Origin: an uncultured Prevotellaceae bacterium
GTDB taxonomy: Bacteria; Bacteroidota; Bacteroidia; Bacteroidales; Bacteroidaceae
NCBI GenBank assembly: GCA_902803455.1
Contig: CADCQC010000292.1
Coordinates: 1 to 5,916, forward strand
Reading direction: 5' to 3'
DNA: 5,916 nucleotides
Shown here one piece after another: positions 1 through 4,977 of this stretch (the stretch's first letter is position 1; each line of letters begins with the position of its first letter). The notes below the pieces were generated by a model. That model did no database searches, was not told where the DNA came from, and worked only from the letters and a program-made list of their open reading frames with translations. The position numbers and the translations under genes are program-made.

Positions 1-28
1 CCATGTCCCATCCTCGGAATCGAACACC

Positions 29-64
29 CAAAATTATCCTCTTTTTTGTTAGCTGTCGGGAAAA
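29..64 (-). promoter_or_regulatory. Possible leftward promoter for a gene at or beyond the left edge
   Basis: Read leftward, the sequence TAATTTTG (36 down to 29) is an exact match to the Bacteroidota -7 box TAnnTTTG and is identical to the -7 box upstream of the tRNA-Ser. A weak TTTTC lies at 64-60 as a possible -33 element, with a spacer slightly longer than usual (23). An ATG at 11-9 sits about 13 bases beyond the predicted start site, the same short leader length as for the exbB and lrp genes here, so a protein beginning Met-Gly-His may start at the left edge. Too little of it is visible to name. The box lies after the tRNA terminator, which fits an independent unit. Confidence 0.35.
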
Positions 65-123
65 TGGCGGAACAATAGGGAAAGAGAAAAGGCATCAAGG
101 TAGATGGTCTGATTTTCAGCCAT

Positions 124-157
124 AAAAAAATAGGAAACCTTGCTGTTGGTTTCCTAT
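124..157 (-). terminator. Intrinsic terminator of tRNA-Ser
   Basis: A perfect 10-bp stem (148-157 with 130-139, ATAGGAAACC in the leftward sense) encloses an 8-base loop. Read leftward, its 3' arm runs into a stretch of seven T. The T-tract exists only in the leftward direction, so it ends transcription from the tRNA gene, whose 3' end is 6 bases before the stem. Confidence 0.87.
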
Positions 158-163
158 CTTCTG

Positions 164-251
164 CGGAAAGAGGGGGATTCGAACCCCCGAACCGCTTTTG
201 ACGGTTACACGCTTTCCAGGCGTGCCTCTTCAGCCACTCGAGCACCTTTCC
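164..251 (-). tRNA. tRNA-Ser, anticodon GGA
   Basis: An 88-nt class II tRNA read leftward. The acceptor stem is GGAAAGG paired with TCTTTCC (one G-U at the inner end). The anticodon stem CACGC/GCGTG encloses the loop CTGGAAA, giving anticodon GGA, which reads serine codons UCC and UCU. A long variable arm (ACCG...CGGT type) follows, as expected for serine, and the T-arm is GGGGG TTCGAAT CCCCC. The discriminator base is G, typical of tRNA-Ser. The 3' CCA is not encoded (CAG follows) and must be added after transcription. A terminator follows and a -7 box precedes, so it is probably transcribed alone. Confidence 0.97.
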
Positions 252-275
252 TTGTCTTTGACTGATTTCGGGTTG

Positions 276-283
276 CAAAATTA
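276..283 (-). promoter_or_regulatory. -7 box of the tRNA-Ser promoter
   Basis: Leftward TAATTTTG matches TAnnTTTG exactly and lies 24 bases before the tRNA 5' end, a sensible distance for a short precursor leader. The -33 region about 20 bases further upstream is only T-rich (TTCTTTTCG around 296-304) and not a clean TTTG. Confidence 0.55.
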
Positions 284-306
284 CAAATAAAAAACGAAAA
301 GAAGAA

Positions 307-332
307 TTTTTTCACGGTTTTTTTTGAAAAAA
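307..332. repeat. A/T-rich inverted repeat between divergent promoters
   Basis: TTTTTTCA (307-314) and TGAAAAAA (325-332) form a perfect 8-bp inverted repeat around a 10-base spacer. It lies between the leftward tRNA promoter and the rightward DUF3237-gene promoter. It could separate the two units or simply be a chance product of A/T-rich DNA; the helix would be weak. Confidence 0.3.
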
Positions 333-362
333 CAATGTCAATATAAAAAACTGCAGGTTCAT

Positions 363-394
363 TTTGTTCTGCTCCTTGTTTTTCATTATCTTTG
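363..394 (+). promoter_or_regulatory. Promoter of the DUF3237-family gene
   Basis: A TTTG-type -33 element (TTTG at 363-366) is followed after 20 bases by TATCTTTG (387-394), an exact TAnnTTTG -7 box. The predicted start site near 399-401 leaves an unusually long leader of over 80 bases before the start codon at 484, whereas the other promoters in this window sit 13-16 bases from their genes. Confidence 0.6.
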
Positions 395-412
395 CTCGTC
401 GGGGAGGAGGTG

Positions 413-445
413 ATGCGCTTCATCATACCCATTGACCACAAGTAA
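413..445 (+). other. Possible 10-codon leader ORF in the DUF3237 mRNA leader
   Basis: ATG at 413 opens a 10-residue frame (MRFIIPIDHK) ending in TAA at 443-445. It is preceded by GGGGAGGAGGTG (401-412), an anti-SD match at workable spacing, which is rare in Bacteroidota. Its stop overlaps an ATG at 445 (TAATG) that is in frame with the downstream gene and would add 13 residues before the signal peptide. The bases 411-425 (TGATG / CATCA) also form a small hairpin over this start. It may be a translated control leader or chance; there is no direct evidence of expression. Confidence 0.22.
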
Positions 446-459
446 TGACCACAAGCAAT
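434..459 (+). repeat. 13-bp tandem repeat in the leader
   Basis: GACCACAAGTAAT (434-446) is followed at once by GACCACAAGCAAT (447-459), two copies differing at one base. The pair lies in the untranslated leader 25 bases before the DUF3237 gene start. It may be a slippage duplication or a two-copy binding site. Confidence 0.6.
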
Positions 460-483
460 GGAAACAATCAATCATTATATCAT

Positions 484-1023
484 ATGAAAAAGTTTATTTT
501 TACAGCTTTCATGGTGTTGGCTACACTGACACTGTCTGCGCAAAACTCGAAACCTGCTGAGACCCCTAAAGACGCAAAATATCCTGAGGCTCCTCAACTG
601 GAATTTGTTCTGCAATTGCAGGTGGACCTGGGACAAGCATACTCCTTGGGAGACACGCCACACGGACGGAGGACGGTCATACCGATCACTGGCGGTACTT
701 TTGAGGGACCGCAACTGAAAGGCACCATCATCAATGGGGGAGCCGACTATCAGTTGGCTGACCCGAAGACCAACCGCACGGAATTAGAGGCTATCTATTC
801 CATCAAAACCGACGATGGGGTCTATATCCATGTTCGCAACAAAGGGGTGATCTGTAATACGAAAGGCAATGATGGCAAACCGTCATTCTATTTCAAGGCT
901 GCGCCGCAGTTTGAGGCTCCCAGCGACAGCCCTTATGCCTGGCTCAACAACGCCATCTATGTATGCGAACCTGCATGGTCTCAGCGCCCGGGCATCACAC
1001 TTAATGTGTGGAGAGTGAAATAA
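484..1023 (+). CDS. Exported DUF3237 (UPF0311) family protein
   Basis: A 179-residue protein. Residues 1-20 (MKKFIFTAFM... ending LSAQ) are a typical Sec signal peptide, so it acts outside the cytoplasm, probably in the periplasm. Residues 38-179 match my recollection of the DUF3237 family: the TPHGRRTVIPITGGTFEGP stretch (58-76), then LKGTIINGGADYQ (78-90), LEAIYSIKTDDGVYIHVRN (101-119), and an aromatic C-terminal part with AWLNNAIYVC. This is a small beta-barrel-like family of unknown biochemical role; I give no substrate. Length fits the family plus a leader. The start at 484 is preferred over an in-frame ATG at 445 because only 484 puts the signal peptide at the N-terminus. It has no SD. 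It ends 65 bases before the exbB gene, which has its own promoter, and no terminator lies between, so some read-through is possible. Confidence 0.85.
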   Translation: MKKFIFTAFMVLATLTLSAQNSKPAETPKDAKYPEAPQLEFVLQLQVDLGQAYSLGDTPHGRRTVIPITGGTFEGPQLKGTIINGGADYQLADPKTNRTELEAIYSIKTDDGVYIHVRNKGVICNTKGNDGKPSFYFKAAPQFEAPSDSPYAWLNNAIYVCEPAWSQRPGITLNVWRVK

Positions 1024-1037
1024 TTTCATCTGATACT

Positions 1038-1068
1038 TTTGAGGATTCAAGTTTTTGCTGTATTTTTG
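1038..1068 (+). promoter_or_regulatory. Promoter of the exbB-exbD operon
   Basis: TTTG (1038-1041) and TATTTTTG (1061-1068) are separated by 19 bases, an excellent match to the Bacteroidota -33/-7 consensus. The start site should fall near 1073-1076, leaving a leader of about 15 bases before ATG 1089. An additional -7-like TACTTTTG (1034-1041) overlaps the -33 element but has no good partner upstream. Confidence 0.72.
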
Positions 1069-1088
1069 CCATTCAAAACAAAAAATCA

Positions 1089-2006
1089 ATGAGCAAAATG
1101 AAAGTTCTATGGATGAGAATGTGCCTGATTGCTTTGATAGCAGGTGCTTCACTCTCCATCATCGCACAAGAAAAACAGGATTCTAATGCCATCGGAGCGG
1201 CAACGGTGGAGAACACCACAAAGGCTGACGCTGAGGGGCTTGAGGAGGATGAACTTATGCCTGCCGACGAGACTCCATCGGCCGATGAGGCAATGTCGCT
1301 CATCGATGATTCGCTCGTGGCGGAGGAGATGGCGGCCTATCAACAGCAGATGCAGCAGCGGGAGAATGAGGGATTCTACAAGGCGCTCAAAAGGAAGTTC
1401 ATCGAAGGCAACGTGGGGTTCATGTCGCTTGTGGCACTGGCGCTCGTCCTCGGACTGGCTTTCTGTATCGAACGTATCATCTACCTCACGCTGGCTGAGG
1501 TCAATACCCGTCAACTGCTCGATGATATCGATGCCAAAGTGATGGCTGGGGATATCGAGGGGGCGAAGGACATCGCCAGAGACACACGCGGACCGGTGGC
1601 GTCTATCTGCTATCAGGGACTTCTGCGTATCGATGATGATGCCGACAGCATCGAAAGGTCTATCACTTCTTATGGACAGGTGCAACTGGCCAATCTGGAG
1701 AAAGGATGCTCATGGATCACCCTCTTTATCGCCATCGCTCCTTCGCTGGGATTCCTCGGCACGGTGATTGGTATGGTCATGTCGTTCGACGAGATACAGA
1801 TGGCTGGCGACATCAGTCCCACAATCGTTGCCTCGGGTATGAAGGTGGCCCTCATCACCACCATCTTCGGTATTATCGTGGCTCTTATCCTGCAGGTGTT
1901 TTATAACTATATCCTCAATAAAATCGAGCATCTCACCACACAGATGGAGGATGCCGGTATCACCTTGCTCGACACCATCACGAAATACAAAAAAGCAAGC
2001 CGATGA
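1089..2006 (+). CDS. ExbB/TolQ/MotA-family proton channel subunit with exported N-terminal extension
   Basis: A 305-residue membrane protein, the channel-forming part of a proton-driven motor with the two ExbD proteins downstream. Residues 1-27 resemble a signal peptide or anchor (ending SIIAQ). Residues 30-95 form a very acidic, low-complexity stretch ending in a Gln-rich segment. The family core follows: first membrane helix about 109-135, a cytoplasmic segment about 136-205, second helix about 208-233 with APSLGFLGTVIGMVMSF (the family signature), and third helix about 246-275 with ASGMKVALITTIFG. The paired Thr in that last helix (257-258) are where the family has its polar channel residues. 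ATG 1089 is chosen because it follows the promoter by about 15 bases; the frame stays open to 1008 but that would include the promoter. ATG 1098 (MKVLW) is an alternative. The stop overlaps the next start as ATGA. exbB is a reasonable name, but family membership cannot settle the partner system. Confidence 0.92.
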   Translation: MSKMKVLWMRMCLIALIAGASLSIIAQEKQDSNAIGAATVENTTKADAEGLEEDELMPADETPSADEAMSLIDDSLVAEEMAAYQQQMQQRENEGFYKALKRKFIEGNVGFMSLVALALVLGLAFCIERIIYLTLAEVNTRQLLDDIDAKVMAGDIEGAKDIARDTRGPVASICYQGLLRIDDDADSIERSITSYGQVQLANLEKGCSWITLFIAIAPSLGFLGTVIGMVMSFDEIQMAGDISPTIVASGMKVALITTIFGIIVALILQVFYNYILNKIEHLTTQMEDAGITLLDTITKYKKASR

Positions 2007-2503
2007 AGTCTCTTTGGCGAGGCAAAGACCTCTCTCACCGTTTCTTGGTGACGATGATTGTCATCACGGCCGTGGTGTTCGTCGCTTTCTACTTGATCGG
2101 ATATGAGCATCCCTTTAGTGAGGATCCCGACTTCATCGAACCATTGCTCACACCCGTCTTGCTCGGACTGATGATCCTCGTTGTGGTGTTGGCGGTTGGG
2201 GTGACGCTTTGGGCTGTCTTCGTCACCTTGCGCAAGCGCAAAGGGGCGCCTCGTGTCGTCGACGGCATTCCTGTGGCTACCATCTCGATGACGGTGACCA
2301 TCGTCACGGTCGTGATCATGATATTGGCTTTCCTGCTGGGCTCCTCATCAGCTCTCAAGGTCAATGGGGATGTATATGCTGACCCGAAATGGTTGAGGGT
2401 GGCTGATATGTTTGTCATCTCGTCGATAGCACTGATGTGCATCGCTACGGCTGTGGTGGCCATCGCCTCCATCCGCACGCATCTCAAAAACAGAAAGAAA
2501 TGA
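2003..2503 (+). CDS. Four-helix inner-membrane protein of the ExbB-ExbD operon, function unknown
   Basis: A 166-residue protein with no family I can name. It has four predicted membrane helices (about 15-33, 48-77, 91-113 and 131-157). A basic loop at 76-84 (LRKRKGAPR) and a basic C-terminus (RTHLKNRKK) suggest both of these face the cytoplasm. A short loop between helices one and two holds an acidic patch (EHPFSEDPDFIEP). The start overlaps the exbB stop (ATGA 2003-2006) and its own stop overlaps the following exbD start (2500-2503), so it is probably made in step with the motor proteins. A gene of this kind between exbB and exbD recurs, as I recall, in Bacteroidales. From position I infer an accessory or assembly part of the complex; nothing in the sequence shows activity. 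Confidence 0.85.
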   Translation: MKSLWRGKDLSHRFLVTMIVITAVVFVAFYLIGYEHPFSEDPDFIEPLLTPVLLGLMILVVVLAVGVTLWAVFVTLRKRKGAPRVVDGIPVATISMTVTIVTVVIMILAFLLGSSSALKVNGDVYADPKWLRVADMFVISSIALMCIATAVVAIASIRTHLKNRKK

Positions 2504-3090
2504 GGTTGAGAAGACGAAAACATCGTAGGGTGCCGGGTATCAACACGGCTTCGGTGGCTGATATCTCATTCACTTTGCTCATCTTGTTTCTGGTCGTCAC
2601 CTCAATGGATGACGACAAGGGCTTGTCGAGAATGCTGCCGCCTCCAACCAGTGAAGAACAGACGAAGACGGAGATCACCAAGCGTAATGTGCTGAATATC
2701 AGAATCGGAGCCGATGACAAACTGGCTGTTAATGATGAAATGGTGTCGCTGCAGCAGTTGAAAAAACGTGTGATGAACTTCGTGGACAATCCGCAGAATC
2801 TTGACTCGCTTCCTGAAAAACATCCGTGCGAGATCGAACTCTTGGGTTCGTGCATGATCACCGATGGCCATGTCATCCAGCTGCAGGCGGATCAGGAGGG
2901 GAGGTATGAGACATATTTCATGGTGCAGAATACCATCGTGGAAGCCTATCGCCAACTCCGTGACAGTCTGTGCGTGGCGCACTTCGGCATGCCTTATGCC
3001 AAATGTAATGAGCTGCAGCGAGAGGCGGCAAAGACCTATTACCCGCAACGTGTGGCTGAGGTCTATCAGATGAAAGGAGGTGAACCATGA
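2500..3090 (+). CDS. ExbD/TolR-family protein, first copy
   Basis: A 196-residue biopolymer-transport protein with the ExbD layout: a short basic cytoplasmic tail (RLRRRKHRR), one membrane helix about 19-37 and a periplasmic domain to the C-terminus. Asp21 in SVADISFTLLILF is the membrane aspartate expected to carry protons at the channel. SMDDDKGLSRMLPPP (35-49) is the usual ExbD sequence after the helix. The periplasmic part is longer than in simple ExbD (about 130-150 residues), with an inserted segment around 95-180 containing two cysteines at 110 and 118 and further ones at 158 and 169. ATG 2500 is chosen over the longer open frame (back to 2437) because it overlaps the upstream stop and starts at the basic tail. 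The C-terminus is coded by DNA that also carries the SD-like site for the next gene. Confidence 0.92.
   Translation: MRLRRRKHRRVPGINTASVADISFTLLILFLVVTSMDDDKGLSRMLPPPTSEEQTKTEITKRNVLNIRIGADDKLAVNDEMVSLQQLKKRVMNFVDNPQNLDSLPEKHPCEIELLGSCMITDGHVIQLQADQEGRYETYFMVQNTIVEAYRQLRDSLCVAHFGMPYAKCNELQREAAKTYYPQRVAEVYQMKGGEP
3073..3083 (+). promoter_or_regulatory. Strong Shine-Dalgarno-like sequence before the second exbD
   Basis: AAAGGAGGTGA lies with its GGAGG 6 bases before ATG 3087, an almost full match to the 16S rRNA 3' end. Other starts in this window have none, and Bacteroidota ribosomes generally do not rely on this pairing. It encodes the last codons (KGGE) of the upstream exbD, so coding constraint could explain it. 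Confidence 0.5.
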
Positions 3091-3566
3091 TCATACAAAG
3101 AAGAAAAGAGCGTCGGCAACCGGAACTCAATATGTCGTCTTTGCCTGACCTGATCTTTACCGTCTTGTTTTTCTTCATGATCGTTACCACCATGCGGAGT
3201 GTTCCCGTCAAGGTGGCTTACCGCACGCCAGAGGGGACCATGATCACCAAAATGAAGAAAAAAGAATCCACCATCTATCTGTTCATCGGAAAGTCGATGA
3301 ACAAAGGTAAAAAGACTGGGGGCGATTCTTTTTTCGTGCAGGTCAACGACCGGTTGATGCCGCCCAATCAGGTGGGAGCGTATGTACAGTCGTTCAAGGA
3401 CAATCTGCTGCCGGATGAACAGGAGGAGATGATGGTGGCCATGAAGATCGATAAGGATGCGCCTATGGGATTGGTGAATGAGGTCAAAATGCAACTGAGA
3501 AAGGCGGGGGCCTTGAAAGTGCATTATGCCGCAACCAAAAAACAATTCATACCGTCAGAGAGATAG
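3087..3566 (+). CDS. ExbD/TolR-family protein, second copy
   Basis: A 159-residue ExbD-type protein. The basic tail (IIQRRKERR) leads to one membrane helix about 20-37 (LPDLIFTVLFFFMIVTT), with Asp21 at the same position as in the first copy. The periplasmic domain follows, with VQVNDRLM (84-91) and a C-terminal part MVAMKIDKDAPMGLVNEV followed by ALKVHYAA (116-149) typical of ExbD. Its length is standard for the family. The start overlaps the first exbD stop (ATGA 3087-3090). The two copies differ strongly in the periplasmic domain, which suggests distinct places in one complex rather than redundancy. It is the last gene of the operon; no tonB follows, so the TonB partner must be encoded elsewhere. 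Confidence 0.92.
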   Translation: MIIQRRKERRQPELNMSSLPDLIFTVLFFFMIVTTMRSVPVKVAYRTPEGTMITKMKKKESTIYLFIGKSMNKGKKTGGDSFFVQVNDRLMPPNQVGAYVQSFKDNLLPDEQEEMMVAMKIDKDAPMGLVNEVKMQLRKAGALKVHYAATKKQFIPSER

Positions 3567-3567
3567 G

Positions 3568-3591
3568 GGAGTTCGTCATAGCACGAACTCC
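3568..3591. terminator. Hairpin between convergent genes, probable terminator
   Basis: GGAGTTCGT (3568-3576) and ACGAACTCC (3583-3591) form a perfect 9-bp stem around a 6-base loop, 1 base after the second exbD stop and 46 bases past the stop of the convergent gene. Neither side is followed by a T-run, so it is not a classical intrinsic terminator; it may stabilise the mRNA end or act with Rho. The position, at the end of two converging units, supports a 3'-end role. Confidence 0.55.
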
Positions 3592-3636
3592 GCAGTAACA
3601 CCCCACTTGACCATATTACCGACTCTCTGCTTTTAT

Positions 3637-4533
3637 CTACTTATTGATATACTTCTTGTACGCCTCAATATACTTCTGGCGCTGCTCAGGTGTGACCGTG
3701 ATGAGGCGTGTGTTGGTGTCTTCGCTCTTCACCACAGCCTTCTGAGCTTCGCTCCAGTTGAAGTTGAAAAGAATCTGTCCGTGTATATCGTCATGGACTC
3801 GTCCATCTTCTCCGCACAAGAGCACCTTGCCGTTTGGCACTTCCGCCATCCAACCCATGAAGGGCTGTTCCACATTCCACAGACCCTCAGCAATGATCAC
3901 GTAGGGTTTGCCTTCGACGGTGACCTCCAAAAGCTTGTCCTTCGCAAACTCCCGATAGTCATTCAACAACTGCTCGTAGATCATCGCCTGCATCACGTCG
4001 GTGTTCTCCACACCCTGGTATTTCTTTTGTGCCAATTCCTTGCGCACCTCGTCCAACAGGTGGCCAGCACCCATCGGACGTTCCATCGCCATCTGAAATA
4101 TGGACCCCATCGTGTTAGCCATCAACGGCATCGTGCTCTCCTTGTCATTCTTCACTTGCGCAAACCGTTTCAGTTCTTCACCATAGAACAACGCATGCTG
4201 AAGGTCTTGCTGATTCATCGCGATAAACATCAGAGTGATGCCTGCCTCTTGGAACACAGAGTCTGGTACAGCTGGATTGACATCCGCCACAAGATGATAG
4301 ATGCGCTCGTAATATTTTGATGCCTTAAGTTGGTCATACAGCTCACTCTGCTTGTCCAGCAACATGTGGGCCACCTCGTACTGTTTCTTCCAGTCCGTCG
4401 GGTTCGCATCTGCATCCTTAGACAGTCGTTCATACTTCTGACGCAAAGTCTCATTCGCATTTTGTCCATTCATGTTGAGGGTCATGGCGCACATCACCAT
4501 CAGTGCCACCCAAAAAGTATTCTTTGTATTCAT
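3637..4533 (-). CDS. Exported, mostly helical protein of unknown function
   Basis: A 298-residue protein I do not recognise. Residues 1-23 form a signal peptide (hydrophobic WVALMVMCAMTL, likely cut near NGQ), so it is exported; the Cys at 15 is not in a proper lipobox. Residues 25-200 read as successive amphipathic helices with a tetratricopeptide-like feel (for example LYDQLKASKYYERIYHL at 65-81 and QQDLQHALFYGEELKRF at 108-124), though no full TPR consensus stands out. Residues 200-265 are more beta-like (VTVEGKPYVIIAEG, EVPNGKVLLCGEDGRV), and the tail is helical again. ATG 4533 fits the signal peptide. The gene is convergent with the exbD operon. An IS remnant ends 13 bases before the start, and I find no TAnnTTTG promoter between 4534 and 5000 on this strand, so its expression may be altered. 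Confidence 0.85.
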   Translation of the reverse strand: MNTKNTFWVALMVMCAMTLNMNGQNANETLRQKYERLSKDADANPTDWKKQYEVAHMLLDKQSELYDQLKASKYYERIYHLVADVNPAVPDSVFQEAGITLMFIAMNQQDLQHALFYGEELKRFAQVKNDKESTMPLMANTMGSIFQMAMERPMGAGHLLDEVRKELAQKKYQGVENTDVMQAMIYEQLLNDYREFAKDKLLEVTVEGKPYVIIAEGLWNVEQPFMGWMAEVPNGKVLLCGEDGRVHDDIHGQILFNFNWSEAQKAVVKSEDTNTRLITVTPEQRQKYIEAYKKYINK

Positions 4534-4546
4534 AATTCCATTTCTT

Positions 4547-4570
4547 ACCCGTTGGCGGAATTAAATCAGT
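4547..4570 (+). repeat. Left terminal inverted repeat of the IS remnant
   Basis: A 24-base end beginning ACCCGTTGGCGG. It matches the opposite end in inverse orientation, and it sits 13 bases from the start codon of the leftward gene. It contains the transposase stop codon. Confidence 0.75.
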
Positions 4571-4779
4571 GCGTACTTAATCCTGCATATGGGCTTGTTC
4601 TTAATGTAATTAATGTATTGTAATGCGGTCATTGCACTGACTTTGCCCACTATTCGGGCAAAAAGGCCGCAGGTTTCCTTAGCGTAGTTCCTGACACATA
4701 TCGAGATTGTATAATCTTGAAGATTGAGCACTCTAAGGTAATAAAAAACTGCAATACATGCAACTTTTTCTTGTACATT
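4561..4779 (-). pseudogene. Transposase C-terminal remnant
   Basis: A leftward frame open from 4779 to the TAA at 4561-4563, with no usable start codon and TAA just upstream (4780-4782). The last 43 residues (4564-4692) read RNYAKETCGLFARI, then VGKVSAMTALQYINYI, then KNKPICRIKYALI and stop. From memory this closely resembles the C-terminal end of DDE transposases common in Bacteroidales IS elements (a pattern like LQYIN-INNKPIG-IKYAL). Residues before RNYAK are weaker. A second, overlapping leftward frame starts with ATG at 4776-4778 (MYKKKLHVLQ...) and stops at 4650; it may be the original transposase start, now out of frame with the C-terminus through the internal deletion. The catalytic Asp and Glu region is absent, so no activity is possible. 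I am confident of the coding remnant and less so of the family. Confidence 0.65.
4624..4720 (+). other. Possible stem-loops inside the IS remnant
   Basis: On the rightward strand TGCGGTC (4624-4630) pairs with GGCCGCA (4665-4671), with one G-U, enclosing a perfect 7-bp stem TTTGCCC/GGGCAAA (4642-4648 with 4656-4662). A second hairpin TCGAGATT/AATCTTGA (4701-4708 with 4713-4720, one G-U) has a 4-base loop, and CCTTAG/CTAAGG (4677-4682 with 4733-4738) can close around it. Both wobble pairs suit RNA from the rightward strand. The DNA is also degenerate transposase sequence, so chance pairing is quite possible. Confidence 0.25.
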
Positions 4780-4937
4780 TTACAAACTATTTAATTCCCC
4801 AACGAGTTGAATAATGATTTGCTGGCGGTTTTTATGCAAAGCATCACGTCCAATATTTTTTCTTCAACCTTGTAATGTGTATGGCGGTGATGTTTACCAA
4901 ACAGGGAAAACTATTTGTTTCATTTGGAAATAAAACG

Positions 4938-4952
4938 TTGATTGAATATCAA
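4938..4952. promoter_or_regulatory. Possible operator upstream of the lrp-like gene
   Basis: TTGAT and ATCAA surround a 5-base A/T-rich centre, a 15-bp dyad, 25 bases before the -33 element of the Lrp/AsnC-type gene. Lrp-family proteins bind A/T-centred dyads of about this size and often control their own gene, so this is a candidate autoregulatory site. It is short enough to arise by chance. The rest of 4808-4977 is A/T-rich, with nothing else I can support. Confidence 0.25.
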
Positions 4953-4977
4953 ATTGTTAATTTATTCGGCGCTTTTG

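Larger units (their letters stand above)
4547..4807 (-). mobile_element. Remnant of an insertion sequence (261 bp, internally deleted)
   Basis: The two ends are inverted copies. The left end (4547-4570) and the right end (4786-4807, read leftward) align at 21 of 22 positions with two single-base gaps: ACCCGTTGG-C-GGAATTAAAT-C-AGT against ACTCGTTGG-GGAATTAAAT-AGT. Between them lies the C-terminus of a transposase reading leftward, whose stop codon (4561-4563) falls inside the left repeat, a normal arrangement for a compact IS. A complete IS would be about 1 kb or more, so most of the transposase has been deleted; the element cannot move by itself, though a relative could mobilise it like a MITE. 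I see no clear target-site duplication at the edges (CTT before, TGA after), which fits an old insertion. The IS family is not settled. Confidence 0.72.

Noticed and set aside
1..36. A tRNA T-loop-like sequence (leftward TTCGATTCC) at the left edge, suggesting a tRNA fragment or attachment site
   Set aside because: The flanking bases do not form a 5-bp T-stem and no matching acceptor or anticodon arm lies upstream. It also overlaps a probable promoter.
3..125. A 40-codon rightward ORF starting at ATG 3
   Set aside because: It has no start signal, its composition looks random, and it overlaps the leftward promoter and the tRNA terminator.
445..483. Upstream ATG for the DUF3237 protein (13 extra residues)
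   Set aside because: It would bury the signal peptide behind a polar stretch; the residues it adds come partly from the tandem repeat. Kept only as part of the leader finding.
1149..1685. Long leftward ORF inside the exbB-type gene
   Set aside because: It is antisense to a clearly recognised membrane protein, rich in His and Arg, with no signals of its own.
3526..4320. A 264-codon rightward ORF
   Set aside because: It lies antisense to the exported protein at 3637-4533, overlaps the second exbD and the 3' hairpin, and is rich in His and Leu, as expected for a shadow frame.
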